From contig NZ_FRBQ01000010.1 in NCBI RefSeq assembly GCF_900142655.1, positions 1-64,000 of the forward strand: a stretch of DNA of 64,000 bases, in the 5' to 3' direction. This document shows positions 1 through 8,546 of the stretch, piece by piece. Both the position numbers and the translations under genes were made by a program. The number at the start of each line of letters is the position of its first letter. The stretch's first letter is position 1. The DNA comes from Phytopseudomonas punonensis (GTDB taxonomy: Bacteria; Pseudomonadota; Gammaproteobacteria; Pseudomonadales; Pseudomonadaceae). A model generated the notes under the pieces. The model was not told where the DNA came from, did not search any database, and saw nothing but the letters and a program-made list of their open reading frames with translations.

Positions 1-1176
1 GAACGTAACAAACCGCACGTCAACGTTGGCACCATTGGTCACGTTGACCATGGTAAAACCACTCTGACCGCTGCTCTGACTCGTGTCTGCTCCGAAGTAT
101 TCGGTTCGGCCAAGGTCGACTTCGACAAGATCGACAGCGCGCCGGAAGAGAAGGCTCGTGGTATCACCATCAATACCGCTCACGTTGAATACGATTCGGC
201 CGTGCGTCACTACGCGCACGTTGACTGCCCAGGTCACGCCGACTACGTAAAAAACATGATCACCGGTGCTGCTCAGATGGACGGCGCTATCCTGGTTTGC
301 TCGGCCGCTGATGGTCCGATGCCGCAAACTCGTGAGCACATCCTGCTGTCCCGTCAGGTAGGCGTTCCGTTCATCGTTGTCTTCCTGAACAAGGCTGACA
401 TGGTTGACGACGCTGAGCTGCTGGAACTGGTTGAGATGGAAGTGCGCGATCTGCTGAGCACTTACGACTTCCCGGGCGACGACACTCCGATCATCATCGG
501 TTCTGCTCTGATGGCTCTGAACGGCCAGGACGACAACGGCATGGGCACCACTGCTGTTAAGACCCTGGTTGAAACTCTGGACAGCTACATCCCAGAGCCG
601 GTTCGTGCGATCGACCGTCCGTTCCTGATGCCGATCGAAGACGTATTCTCGATCTCCGGCCGCGGTACTGTAGTTACCGGTCGTGTAGAGCGCGGTATCG
701 TCAAGATCCAGGAAGAAATCGAGATCGTTGGTCTGCGTGACACCACCAAGACCACCTGTACCGGTGTTGAGATGTTCCGCAAGCTGCTCGACGAAGGTCG
801 TGCTGGTGAGAACTGTGGCGTTCTGCTGCGCGGCACCAAGCGTGACGACGTAGAGCGTGGTCAGGTTCTGGCCAAGCCGGGCACCATCAAGCCGCACACC
901 AAGTTCGAAGCTGAAGTGTACGTTCTGTCCAAAGAAGAAGGTGGTCGTCACACCCCGTTCTTCAAAGGCTACCGTCCACAGTTCTACTTCCGCACCACTG
1001 ACGTAACCGGTTCGTGCGAACTGCCGGAAGGCGTTGAGATGGTAATGCCGGGCGACAACATTAAAATGGTTGTCACCCTGATCAAGCCGATCGCCATGGA
1101 AGACGGCCTGCGCTTCGCAATTCGCGAAGGTGGTCGTACCGTTGGTGCTGGCGTGGTTGCCAAGATCGTTGAGTAA
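1..1176 (+). CDS. tuf: Elongation factor Tu (5' end cut by window edge)
   Basis: EF-Tu is the GTPase that brings aminoacyl-tRNA to the ribosomal A site. The reading frame is open from base 1 and reads ERNKPHVNVGTIGHVDHGKT. This matches EF-Tu from about residue 7, so only some six codons are missing and the full protein would be about 397 aa, the usual length. The P-loop GHVDHGKT, the DCPGH G3 motif and the NKAD G4 motif are all visible. A strong terminator follows. A tuf copy directly before the S10 operon is the usual arrangement downstream of rpsL-rpsG-fusA. Confidence 0.98.
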   Translation, partial: ERNKPHVNVGTIGHVDHGKTTLTAALTRVCSEVFGSAKVDFDKIDSAPEEKARGITINTAHVEYDSAVRHYAHVDCPGHADYVKNMITGAAQMDGAILVCSAADGPMPQTREHILLSRQVGVPFIVVFLNKADMVDDAELLELVEMEVRDLLSTYDFPGDDTPIIIGSALMALNGQDDNGMGTTAVKTLVETLDSYIPEPVRAIDRPFLMPIEDVFSISGRGTVVTGRVERGIVKIQEEIEIVGLRDTTKTTCTGVEMFRKLLDEGRAGENCGVLLRGTKRDDVERGQVLAKPGTIKPHTKFEAEVYVLSKEEGGRHTPFFKGYRPQFYFRTTDVTGSCELPEGVEMVMPGDNIKMVVTLIKPIAMEDGLRFAIREGGRTVGAGVVAKIVE

Positions 1177-1192
1177 TCAATGATCTGATGTA

Positions 1193-1224
1193 GAAAAAGC
1201 CCCCGCTCTGCGGGGGCTTTTTTA
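1193..1224 (+). terminator. Rho-independent terminator after tuf
   Basis: The arms AGCCCCCGC and GCGGGGGCT flank a three-base loop and run into six T residues, 17 bases after the tuf stop codon. This separates tuf from the S10 operon. Confidence 0.93.
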
Positions 1225-1259
1225 TGGGCGCCTGCTTTGTTGGTTATTTTCTAACCGGG

Positions 1260-1288
1260 TTGACACCCTGTGGGGGCGTCTATAGAAT
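1260..1288 (+). promoter_or_regulatory. Sigma-70 promoter of the S10 operon
   Basis: TTGACA at 1260-1265 and TAGAAT at 1283-1288 are separated by exactly 17 bases. This is a near-consensus sigma-70 promoter lying after the tuf terminator and about 70 bases before rpsJ. Confidence 0.85.
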
Positions 1289-1299
1289 CACGCCTCCTT

Positions 1300-1324
1300 T
1301 TAACGGGCGTACTGCGCCTGTTAA
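1300..1324 (+). promoter_or_regulatory. Leader hairpin upstream of rpsJ
   Basis: TTAACGGGC (1300-1308) can pair with GCCTGTTAA (1316-1324) with one G-U pair and a seven-base loop. It lies in a leader of only about 60 nt. I do not recognise the longer E. coli-type L4-responsive S10 leader, so a regulatory role is inference. Confidence 0.4.
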
Positions 1325-1356
1325 GGGGGACTCGCAGCTTGGAATCTGAGGTCAAA

Positions 1357-1668
1357 ATGCAAAACCAACAAATCCGTATACGGTTGAAGGCTTTTGACCA
1401 TCGCCTGATCGATCAATCAACCCAGGAAATCGTGGAAACCGCGAAACGTACTGGTGCTCAGGTGCGTGGTCCGATTCCTCTGCCAACTCGCAAAGAGCGG
1501 TTTACTGTTCTGACTTCGCCACACGTCAACAAAGACGCGCGTGATCAGTTCGAAATCCGCACTCATAAGCGCGTACTGGACATCGTCCAGCCAACGGATA
1601 AAACCGTTGATGCTCTTATGAAGCTTGATCTTGCGGCTGGCGTGGAAGTACAGATCAGCCTCGGCTAA
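1357..1668 (+). CDS. rpsJ: Ribosomal protein S10 (NusE)
   Basis: S10 is a 30S head protein and, as NusE, partners NusB in transcription antitermination; nusB is also in this window at 37656. I chose the ATG at 1357, which begins MQNQQIRIRLKAF and gives 103 aa, the normal Pseudomonas length. The longer open frame starting at 1270 would run through the promoter and leader. It is the first gene of the S10 operon, followed after 82 bases by rplC. Confidence 0.98.
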   Translation: MQNQQIRIRLKAFDHRLIDQSTQEIVETAKRTGAQVRGPIPLPTRKERFTVLTSPHVNKDARDQFEIRTHKRVLDIVQPTDKTVDALMKLDLAAGVEVQISLG

Positions 1669-1750
1669 AACCTGGCGGTTTTAGTCGTGTAACGCTCTGA
1701 AATGGGCGGCCATAGCGGGTGAAAGCCCCGTACACTCATGAGGTTACAAC

Positions 1751-2386
1751 ATGACTATTGGTGTAGTCGGTCGAAAAGCGGGCATGACCCGTATTTTCAC
1801 CGAAGAAGGTGTCTCCATTCCGGTTACGGTCATTGAGATCGAGCCGAATCGCGTCACCCAGTTCAAAACTGAAGAATCCGATGGCTATCGTGCAGTGCAA
1901 GTCACTGTAGGTGAGCGTCGTGCTTCGCGTGTTACAGCTGCTCAAGCTGGTCACTTCGCTAAGGCGAACGTCGCGGCTGGTCGTACTGTCATGGAATTCC
2001 GTCTTGAAGAAGGCGACTACCAGGCTGGCGATCTGATCAACGCTGAAATCTTCCAAGCTGGTCAACTGGTCGATGTGACCGGTCAGTCCAAAGGTAAAGG
2101 CTTTGCCGGTACCATCAAGCGTTGGAACTTCCGCGGCCAAGACAACACCCACGGTAACTCCGTGTCCCACCGCGTTCCGGGTTCGATTGGCCAGTGCCAG
2201 ACTCCGGGTCGTGTCTTCAAGGGCAAAAAAATGTCCGGTCACATGGGTGCTGAGCGCGTGACTGTGCAGTCCCTGGAAGTAGTGCGCGTGGATGCTGAAC
2301 GCAACCTGCTGCTGGTCAAGGGTGCCGTTCCTGGCGCTACTGGCGGCAACCTGGTTGTACGTCCGGCTGCCAAGGCTCGCGGTTAA
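1751..2386 (+). CDS. rplC: Ribosomal protein L3
   Basis: L3 is a primary 23S rRNA-binding protein and nucleates early 50S assembly. The 211 aa length is standard. The central extension with HGNSVSHRVPGSIGQ and FKGKKMSGHMG, which reaches toward the peptidyl-transferase centre, is intact. It is the second gene of the S10 operon. rplD starts 12 bases after its stop, consistent with one transcript. Confidence 0.98.
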   Translation: MTIGVVGRKAGMTRIFTEEGVSIPVTVIEIEPNRVTQFKTEESDGYRAVQVTVGERRASRVTAAQAGHFAKANVAAGRTVMEFRLEEGDYQAGDLINAEIFQAGQLVDVTGQSKGKGFAGTIKRWNFRGQDNTHGNSVSHRVPGSIGQCQTPGRVFKGKKMSGHMGAERVTVQSLEVVRVDAERNLLLVKGAVPGATGGNLVVRPAAKARG

Positions 2387-2398
2387 GGGGAAGCTGAC

Positions 2399-3001
2399 AT
2401 GCAATTAAATGTAAATGGCGCTCAAGCGATCGAAGTGTCCGATGCGACTTTCGGTGGTGATTACAACGAGACCCTGGTTCACCAAGCAGTTGTGGCCTAC
2501 ATGGCCGGCGGCCGTCAGGGCAGCAAGCAACAGAAGACTCGTTCCGACGTATCCGGTGGCGGTAAGCGCCCATGGCGTCAGAAAGGTACTGGCCGTGCTC
2601 GTGCTGGTACTACTCGTGGTCCGATCTGGCGTGGCGGTGGTGTGACCTTCGCAGCTCGTCCTCAAAACCATGATCAGAAGCTGAACAAGAAGATGTATCG
2701 CGCTGCGATCCGTTCGATTCTTGCTGAGCTGGTCCGTAGCGACCGCCTGGTAGTGGTAGAAGACTTCGCTGTTGAAGCTCCGAAAACCAAAGAACTGCTG
2801 GGCAAGCTGAATGACATGGGTCTGACTGATGTCCTGATCGTGTCTGATGCGGTTGACCAAAATCTGTACCTGGCTGCTCGTAACCTGCCGCACGTCGACG
2901 TTCGTGACGTACAGGGTTCCGATCCGGTCAGTCTGATCGCGTATGAAAAGGTACTGGTTACCGTTTCTGCCGTGAAGAAATTCGAGGAGCTGCTGGGATG
3001 A
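2399..3001 (+). CDS. rplD: Ribosomal protein L4
   Basis: L4 binds 23S rRNA and lines part of the exit tunnel. The 200 aa protein has the globular N-terminus and the basic loop region (KQQKTRSDVSGGGKRPWRQK, about residues 42-61) that inserts into the tunnel wall. In E. coli L4 represses its own operon. The short leader seen here gives no sign of that mechanism. Its stop overlaps the rplW start, so translation is probably coupled. Confidence 0.98.
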   Translation: MQLNVNGAQAIEVSDATFGGDYNETLVHQAVVAYMAGGRQGSKQQKTRSDVSGGGKRPWRQKGTGRARAGTTRGPIWRGGGVTFAARPQNHDQKLNKKMYRAAIRSILAELVRSDRLVVVEDFAVEAPKTKELLGKLNDMGLTDVLIVSDAVDQNLYLAARNLPHVDVRDVQGSDPVSLIAYEKVLVTVSAVKKFEELLG

Positions 3002-3300
3002 ACCAGGAACGCGTATTCAAAGTGCTGCTTGGCCCGCACATCTCCGAGAAGGCCACGACTCTGGCAGACAAGAAAAGCCAGTTCGTTTTCAAAGTTGCGA
3101 CTGACGCAACCAAGCTGGAAATCAAGAAGGCCGTCGAAAGCCTGTTCAGCGTGAAGGTTCAGCATGTGACTACTCAGAACGTTCTGGGTAAGAGCAAGCG
3201 TACCGCTCGCGGTCTGGGCAAGCGTAACGACTGGAAGAAAGCGATCATCTCGCTTCAGCCAGGCCAGGATCTCGATTTCGCCACCAGCAGTGCTGAGTAA
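2998..3300 (+). CDS. rplW: Ribosomal protein L23
   Basis: L23 sits at the peptide exit and is the docking site for trigger factor and SRP. It is 100 aa here, within a residue or so of the family norm. The ATG overlaps the rplD stop by four bases (ATGA), indicating translational coupling. The motif KSKRTARGLGKRNDWKKA typical of bacterial L23 is present near the C-terminus. Confidence 0.97.
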   Translation: MNQERVFKVLLGPHISEKATTLADKKSQFVFKVATDATKLEIKKAVESLFSVKVQHVTTQNVLGKSKRTARGLGKRNDWKKAIISLQPGQDLDFATSSAE

Positions 3301-3314
3301 GGAAGGGGTGCATC

Positions 3315-4139
3315 ATGGCAATCGTTAAATGCAAACCGACTTCCGCGGGCCGCCGTTTTGTGGTCAAGGTGGTCAATCAGGAGCTGCACAAAGGCGCTCC
3401 TCATGCTCCGCTGCTCGAGAAGAAGTCGAAGACTGGCGGTCGTAACAACAACGGCCGTATCACTACCCGTCATATCGGTGGTGGTCACAAGCAGCATTAT
3501 CGTCTGGTCGATTTCCGTCGCAACGACAAAGATGGCATTCCAGCTACTGTCGAGCGCGTTGAATATGACCCGAACCGTACTGCGCACATCGCCCTGCTGA
3601 AATATGCAGACGGTGAGCGTCGCTACATCATCGCACCGAAAGGTGTGAGCGCCGGCGATCAGCTGGTTGCAGGTTCGATGGCGCCGATCAAGGCTGGTAA
3701 CAGCCTGCCGCTGCGTAACATTCCGGTTGGTTCGACCGTTCACGGTATCGAGCTCAAGCCGGGCAAAGGTGCTCAAATCGCTCGTTCCGCTGGTGCTTCG
3801 GCTCAGTTGATCGCTCGTGAAGGCGTCTACGTCACCCTGCGTCTGCGCAGCGGTGAAATGCGTAAAGTGCTGGCCGAATGCCGCGCGACCCTGGGTGAAG
3901 TCTCGAACTCCGAGCACAGCCTGCGTTCGCTGGGTAAAGCTGGTGCCAAACGCTGGCGTGGCGTTCGCCCGACCGTTCGTGGTGTTGCCATGAACCCGGT
4001 CGACCACCCACACGGTGGTGGTGAAGGTCGTACCTCTGGTGGTCGTCATCCGGTGTCTCCATGGGGCTTCCCGACTAAGGGCGCGAAGACTCGTGGTAAC
4101 AAACGCACCGACAACATGATCGTCCGTCGTCGCAAGTAA
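3315..4139 (+). CDS. rplB: Ribosomal protein L2
   Basis: L2 is a universally conserved 50S protein needed for subunit association and peptidyl-transferase activity. It is 274 aa. The C-terminal signature NPVDHPHGGGEGRT carries the conserved histidine that approaches the catalytic centre. It continues the S10 operon, 14 bases after rplW. Confidence 0.98.
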   Translation: MAIVKCKPTSAGRRFVVKVVNQELHKGAPHAPLLEKKSKTGGRNNNGRITTRHIGGGHKQHYRLVDFRRNDKDGIPATVERVEYDPNRTAHIALLKYADGERRYIIAPKGVSAGDQLVAGSMAPIKAGNSLPLRNIPVGSTVHGIELKPGKGAQIARSAGASAQLIAREGVYVTLRLRSGEMRKVLAECRATLGEVSNSEHSLRSLGKAGAKRWRGVRPTVRGVAMNPVDHPHGGGEGRTSGGRHPVSPWGFPTKGAKTRGNKRTDNMIVRRRK

Positions 4140-4155
4140 CTAGAGGGATACGACA

Positions 4156-4431
4156 GTGCCACGTTCTCTGAAAAAAGGTCCTTTCATCGATCTTCACCTA
4201 CTGAAGAAGGTCGAAGTGGCAGCAGAAAAGAATGATCGCAAGCCGGTGAAAACCTGGTCGCGCCGTTCGATGATTCTGCCGCAGATGGTCGGTCTGACCA
4301 TCGCCGTGCATAACGGTCGTCAACACGTCCCCGTTCTCGTGAACGAAGACATGGTCGGCCACAAACTGGGCGAGTTCGCCGGTACCCGCACTTATCGTGG
4401 GCACGTGGCTGACAAGAAAGCCAAGCGTTAA
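4156..4431 (+). CDS. rpsS: Ribosomal protein S19
   Basis: S19 pairs with S13 in the 30S head near the A and P sites. It is 91 aa and begins [17 protein letters not shown], the family signature. The start codon is GTG at 4156, preceded by the purine-rich AGAGGGA. No ATG is available at the correct N-terminus. It lies 16 bases after rplB. Confidence 0.97.
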
Positions 4432-4442
4432 GGGGTAAGGAA

Positions 4443-4775
4443 ATGGAAGTAGCCGCTAAGTTGTCGGGCGCTCGCATCTCCGCCCAGAAAGCCCGCTTGG
4501 TCGCCGACCAGATCCGCGGGAAGAAGGTGGGCGAAGCGCTCAACCTGCTGGCTTTTAGCAGTAAGAAAGCCGCGGAAATCATGAAGAAAGTGCTGGAGTC
4601 GGCTGTAGCCAACGCCGAGCACAACGAAGGCGCAGACGTTGATGACCTGAAGGTCAGCACCGTTTTCGTCAACGAGGGGCGTTCGCTGAAGCGAATCATG
4701 CCGCGTGCCAAAGGCCGCGCTGATCGCATCGTCAAGCGGTCTTGCCATATCACTGTCAAGGTTGCGGACAAGTAA
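4443..4775 (+). CDS. rplV: Ribosomal protein L22
   Basis: L22 contacts all 23S domains. Its long beta-hairpin lines the exit tunnel at the macrolide site; that hairpin is the segment [20 protein letters not shown] near the C-terminus. The length of 110 aa is standard. It is in the S10 operon, 11 bases after rpsS and 13 before rpsC. Confidence 0.98.
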
Positions 4776-4788
4776 CGGAGTCGATCAG

Positions 4789-5475
4789 ATGGGTCAGAAA
4801 GTACATCCCACTGGCATTCGCCTGGGAATCGTCAAGGAACACACCTCCGTCTGGTACGCAGACGGTCGGACTTATGCGGACTACCTGTTCGCTGATCTGA
4901 AGGTGCGTGAATACCTCCTCGACAAACTAAAAAGCGCGTCCGTAAGCCGTGTCGACATCGCTCGCCCGGCCCAAACCGCACGCATCACCATCCACACCGC
5001 TCGTCCCGGCATCGTGATCGGCAAGAAAGGTGAAGATGTTGAGAAGCTGCGTCAGGACCTGACCAAGCAAATGGGTGTGCCTGTGCACATCAATATCGAA
5101 GAGATCCGCAAGCCGGAGCTCGACGGTATGCTGGTTGCGCAAAGCGTAGCTCAGCAGCTGGAGCGTCGTGTGATGTTCCGTCGCGCTATGAAGCGCGCTG
5201 TACAGAACGCCATGCGCATTGGTGCCAAAGGCATCAAAATCCAGGTGAGCGGTCGTCTCGGTGGTGCTGAAATCGCACGTACCGAATGGTATCGCGAAGG
5301 TCGTGTGCCGTTGCACACCCTGCGTGCCGATATCGACTATGCCACGTACGAAGCGCACACCACTTACGGTGTGATCGGTGTCAAGGTTTGGATCTTCAAA
5401 GGCGAGGTCATCGGTGGCCTCAAAGAAGAACTGAAACCGCAAGCACCTGCGCCTCGTAAAAAAGCTGCTAAGTAA
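4789..5475 (+). CDS. rpsC: Ribosomal protein S3
   Basis: S3 forms part of the mRNA entry channel and ribosomal helicase. I chose ATG 4789 (MGQKVHPTGIRLG), giving 228 aa; the longer frame would overlap rplV. The KH domain GXXG loop is visible in RPGIVIGKKGEDVEKL, about residues 63-78. The C-terminus ends in the lysine-rich tail APAPRKKAAK. Confidence 0.98.
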   Translation: MGQKVHPTGIRLGIVKEHTSVWYADGRTYADYLFADLKVREYLLDKLKSASVSRVDIARPAQTARITIHTARPGIVIGKKGEDVEKLRQDLTKQMGVPVHINIEEIRKPELDGMLVAQSVAQQLERRVMFRRAMKRAVQNAMRIGAKGIKIQVSGRLGGAEIARTEWYREGRVPLHTLRADIDYATYEAHTTYGVIGVKVWIFKGEVIGGLKEELKPQAPAPRKKAAK

Positions 5476-5487
5476 GGGGTACGCCAC

Positions 5488-5901
5488 ATGTTGCAACCAA
5501 AGCGTACGAAGTTCCGCAAGCAGATGACCGGCCACAACCGTGGTCTGGCTCAGCGCGGTAGCAAAGTCAGCTTCGGCGAGTTCGCGCTGAAGTCTGTTGC
5601 CCGCGGTCGTCTCACCGCCCGTCAGATTGAGTCCGCTCGTCGTGCTCTGACTCGTCACGTTAAGCGTGGCGGGAAAATCTGGATTCGCGTGTTCCCTGAC
5701 AAGCCTGTTACCAAGAAGCCTCTCGAAGTGCGGATGGGTAAAGGGAAGGGTAGCGTTGAATATTGGGTAGCCCAGATCCAGCCAGGCAAAGTCCTGTACG
5801 AGATCGAAGGCGTTTCCGAAGAGTTGGCGCGTGAGGCTTTCGCCCTGGCTGCTGCAAAGCTGCCGCTCGCCACCACTTTTGTTAAGCGGACGGTGATGTG
5901 A
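5488..5901 (+). CDS. rplP: Ribosomal protein L16
   Basis: L16 binds near the A-site tRNA elbow in the 50S subunit. It is 137 aa, starts [19 protein letters not shown] and keeps the basic [22 protein letters not shown] core, which includes the arginine hydroxylated in E. coli. Its TGA stop shares one base with the rpmC ATG, an arrangement that favours coupled translation. Confidence 0.98.
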
Positions 5902-6092
5902 TGAAGGCGAATGAACTTCGTGAAAAATCAGCACAGCAGCTGAACGAGCAACTGCTCGGCCTGCTGCGCGACCAGTTCAATCTGCGTATGCAGAAAGCAA
6001 CTGGCCAGTTGGGGCAGTCTCACCTGCTCTCGCAAGTTAAGCGCGACATCGCTCGTGTGAAAACTGTGCTCAACCAGCAGGCAGGTAAGTGA
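5901..6092 (+). CDS. rpmC: Ribosomal protein L29
   Basis: L29 is a small helical hairpin protein beside L23 at the tunnel exit. I prefer ATG 5901 ([10 protein letters not shown], 63 aa), which overlaps the rplP stop by one base. The GTG three bases upstream would add one residue and is not the family start. Confidence 0.96.
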
Positions 6093-6094
6093 TC

Positions 6095-6361
6095 ATGGCT
6101 GAAGCCGAAAAAACAGTCCGTACGCTGACCGGCCGTGTTGTCAGCGACAAGATGGACAAGACCATCACCGTACTGATCGAGCGTCGCGTTAAGCACCCGA
6201 TCTACGGTAAATATGTCAAGCGTTCGACCAAGCTGCACGCACACGACGAAACCAATCAGTGCAAAATCGGCGACAAAGTTTCGATTACCGAAACGCGTCC
6301 GCTGGCCAAGACCAAGTCTTGGGCGCTGGTTGAAGTTCTCGAACGCGCAGTGGAAGTCTAA
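6095..6361 (+). CDS. rpsQ: Ribosomal protein S17
   Basis: S17 is a primary 16S rRNA-binding protein of OB-fold type. ATG 6095 gives MAEAEKTVRTLTGRVVSDKM and 88 aa, the expected length. A GTG two codons upstream is open but would create an atypical N-terminus. It lies three bases after rpmC and is the last gene of the S10 operon proper before rplN. Confidence 0.97.
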   Translation: MAEAEKTVRTLTGRVVSDKMDKTITVLIERRVKHPIYGKYVKRSTKLHAHDETNQCKIGDKVSITETRPLAKTKSWALVEVLERAVEV

Positions 6362-6384
6362 GGGCTAAGGGTCGGAGAAATTAT

Positions 6385-6753
6385 ATGATTCAGACTCAAT
6401 CCATGCTCGATGTGGCCGACAACAGTGGTGCACGCCGCGTCATGTGCATCAAGGTGCTGGGTGGCTCGCATCGCCGCTACGCTGGCATTGGCGACATCAT
6501 CAAGGTCACCGTCAAAGAAGCAATTCCGCGCGGTAAAGTGAAGAAAGGTCAGGTCATGACCGCAGTGGTCGTTCGTACCCGTCACGGCGTTCGCCGTGCC
6601 GACGGTTCGATCATCCGCTTCGACGGCAACGCTGCTGTTCTGCTGAACAACAAGCAAGAGCCGATCGGTACCCGTATCTTCGGGCCAGTGACCCGTGAAC
6701 TTCGTACTGAGAAGTTCATGAAGATCGTCTCGCTCGCCCCTGAAGTGCTTTAA
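6385..6753 (+). CDS. rplN: Ribosomal protein L14
   Basis: L14 sits at the subunit interface, forms bridges with 16S rRNA and is the contact for the silencing factor RsfS. It is 122 aa and has the signature MIQTQSMLDVADNSGARRVMCI. It starts the spc gene set. No terminator or clear promoter is visible in the 23 bases after rpsQ, so readthrough from the S10 operon is likely. Confidence 0.98.
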   Translation: MIQTQSMLDVADNSGARRVMCIKVLGGSHRRYAGIGDIIKVTVKEAIPRGKVKKGQVMTAVVVRTRHGVRRADGSIIRFDGNAAVLLNNKQEPIGTRIFGPVTRELRTEKFMKIVSLAPEVL

Positions 6754-6764
6754 GGAGATCCGAC

Positions 6765-7079
6765 ATGCAAAAGATTCGTCGTGACGACGAGATCATCGTG
6801 ATCGCCGGTAAAGACAAAGGTAAGCGCGGTAAGGTGCTCAAGGTTCTCGCTGACGACCGTCTGGTCGTTGGTGGGATCAACCTGGTGAAGCGTCATACCA
6901 AGCCGAACCCGATGTCGGGCGTTCAAGGCGGTATCGTCGAAAAAGAAGCGCCACTGCACGCTTCCAACGTTGCCATCTTCAATGGCGAAACCAACAAGGC
7001 TGACCGCGTTGGTTTCAAAGTAGAAGACGGCAAGAAAATTCGTGTCTTCAAGTCCACCCAGAAGCCGGTTGGCGCTTGA
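6765..7079 (+). CDS. rplX: Ribosomal protein L24
   Basis: L24 initiates 50S assembly and sits at the tunnel exit. The KOW motif is visible near the N-terminus (DEIIVIAGKDKGKRGKVLKV). It is 104 aa, the standard length, and lies 11 bases after rplN with a good AAGGAG ribosome-binding site. Confidence 0.97.
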   Translation: MQKIRRDDEIIVIAGKDKGKRGKVLKVLADDRLVVGGINLVKRHTKPNPMSGVQGGIVEKEAPLHASNVAIFNGETNKADRVGFKVEDGKKIRVFKSTQKPVGA

Positions 7080-7098
7080 GAATCATAGGTAAAACACC

Positions 7099-7638
7099 AT
7101 GGCACGACTGAAAGAGATTTACCGGAAGGAAATCGCTCCCAAGCTGAAGGAAGAACTGAAGCTTGGTAACGTGATGGAAGTTCCGCGCATCACCAAGATC
7201 ACCCTGAACATGGGCCTGGGCGAAGCGATCGGTGACAAGAAGATCATCGAACACGCAGTTGCCGACCTCGAGAAGATTACCGGTCAGAAAGTCGTCGTGA
7301 CTTATGCCCGTAAGTCGATCGCTGGTTTCAAGGTTCGTGAAGGCTGGCCGATCGGCGTCAAGGTCACTCTGCGTCGCGAGCGTATGTACGAGTTCCTGGA
7401 TCGTCTGCTGTCCATCTCCCTGCCGCGCGTACGTGACTTCCGCGGCCTGAATGCCAAGTCCTTCGATGGCCGTGGCAACTACAGCATGGGCGTGAAAGAG
7501 CAGATCATCTTCCCGGAAATCGATTACGACAAGATCGATGCGCTGCGTGGTCTGGACATCACTCTGACCACTACTGCCCGTACGGATGATGAAGGTCGCG
7601 CACTGCTGCGTGCTTTCAAATTCCCGTTCCGTAACTGA
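7099..7638 (+). CDS. rplE: Ribosomal protein L5
   Basis: L5 binds 5S rRNA and contacts P-site tRNA in the central protuberance. It is 179 aa. The family motif LRRERMYEFLDRLLSISLPRVRDFRG is present. It lies 19 bases after rplX in the spc operon. Confidence 0.98.
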   Translation: MARLKEIYRKEIAPKLKEELKLGNVMEVPRITKITLNMGLGEAIGDKKIIEHAVADLEKITGQKVVVTYARKSIAGFKVREGWPIGVKVTLRRERMYEFLDRLLSISLPRVRDFRGLNAKSFDGRGNYSMGVKEQIIFPEIDYDKIDALRGLDITLTTTARTDDEGRALLRAFKFPFRN

Positions 7639-7651
7639 TTGGAGTAGGAAC

Positions 7652-7957
7652 ATGGCCAAGACGAGCATGAAAAACCGTGAGCTGAAACGTCAGCAAACGG
7701 TTGCTAAGTACGCCAAAAAGCGTGCTGAGCTGAAAGCCATCATCGTAGATCAGAACGCAACTCCAGAAGCACGCTGGGAAGCCAGTGTTGCCCTGCAGAA
7801 GCAACCGCGTGATGCCAGCGCTTCGCGCCTGCGCAATCGCTGCCGTATTACCGGCCGCCCGCACGGTGTCTTCCGCAAGTTCGGTCTGTCGCGTATCAAA
7901 CTGCGTGAAGCAGCCATGCGCGGTGACGTACCAGGTCTGGTTAAAGCCAGCTGGTAA
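7652..7957 (+). CDS. rpsN: Ribosomal protein S14 (zinc-free form)
   Basis: S14 is a 30S head protein. ATG 7652 gives MAKTSMKNRELKRQQ and 101 aa; the longer frame from 7586 overlaps rplE. The 101 aa length and the lack of paired CXXC motifs mark the long, zinc-independent type. A double hairpin and an apparent new promoter follow before rpsH. Confidence 0.97.
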   Translation: MAKTSMKNRELKRQQTVAKYAKKRAELKAIIVDQNATPEARWEASVALQKQPRDASASRLRNRCRITGRPHGVFRKFGLSRIKLREAAMRGDVPGLVKASW

Positions 7958-7970
7958 GCCGATGCGGCAA

Positions 7971-8040
7971 ACGCCGGGGTTAGCTCCGGCGTACAAGCAA
8001 TATGAATCAAGCCCCTTTTGGGGCTTGATTCATTTTTGAT
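7971..8040 (+). terminator. Tandem hairpins between rpsN and rpsH
   Basis: The first hairpin pairs ACGCCGG (7971-7977) with CCGGCGT (7986-7992). The second is a perfect 14-bp stem: 8002-8015 (ATGAATCAAGCCCC) with 8020-8033, a TTTT loop, then TTTTGAT. It looks like an intrinsic terminator or attenuator inside the spc operon. Its 3' arm includes the -35 box of the next promoter. Confidence 0.75.
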
Positions 8041-8053
8041 CAGTCTCTAGAAT
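8025..8053 (+). promoter_or_regulatory. Internal spc promoter before rpsH
   Basis: TTGATT (8025-8030) and TAGAAT (8048-8053) are 17 bases apart. The -10 hexamer and spacing are identical to the rpsJ promoter. The -35 lies in the descending arm of the preceding hairpin. About 90 bases of leader follow before rpsH. Confidence 0.65.
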
Positions 8054-8141
8054 GCCCGGCTCGCCTGAGCCCGGATTTCCGTGAGTTCTGGTGATTCTTA
8101 GCTGAAAGGCTAATTCTTTTTGTATCAGGAGCGTCTAGCCC

Positions 8142-8534
8142 ATGAGTATGCAGGACCCGTTAGCGGACATGCTAACTCGTATCCGTAATGCCCAGATGGC
8201 TGAAAAGTCCGTCGTAAGCATGCCGTCTTCCACGTTGAAGGTGGCTGTAGCCAAAGTTCTCAAAGACGAAGGTTACATTGCCGGTTATGAAATCAATGGT
8301 GAAGCAAAGCCACAGCTGTCGATCGAGCTGAAGTACTTCGAAGGCCGTCCGGTCATCGAGGAAGTCAAGCGCGTCAGCCGTCCTGGCCTTCGTCAGTACA
8401 AGTCCGTCGATGATCTGCCGAAAGTTCGTGGCGGTCTCGGTGTTTCCATCGTCTCCACCAACAAAGGTGTGATGACGGACCGCGCTGCGCGCGCTGCCGG
8501 TGTCGGCGGCGAAGTGCTTTGCACTGTGTTCTAA
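8142..8534 (+). CDS. rpsH: Ribosomal protein S8
   Basis: S8 binds helix 21 of 16S rRNA and in E. coli is the translational repressor of the spc operon. It is 130 aa. It starts MSMQDPLADMLTRIRNAQ and ends with the conserved GLGVSIVSTNKGVM and GGEVLCTVF. It appears to begin a separately promoted half of the spc operon here. I did not find an obvious S8-target mimic. Confidence 0.98.
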   Translation: MSMQDPLADMLTRIRNAQMAEKSVVSMPSSTLKVAVAKVLKDEGYIAGYEINGEAKPQLSIELKYFEGRPVIEEVKRVSRPGLRQYKSVDDLPKVRGGLGVSIVSTNKGVMTDRAARAAGVGGEVLCTVF

Positions 8535-8546
8535 GGGGGGATAAGC

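Noticed and set aside
1289..1356. L4-responsive S10 leader as in E. coli
   Set aside because: The leader is about 60 nt with a single hairpin, too short for the enterobacterial structure.
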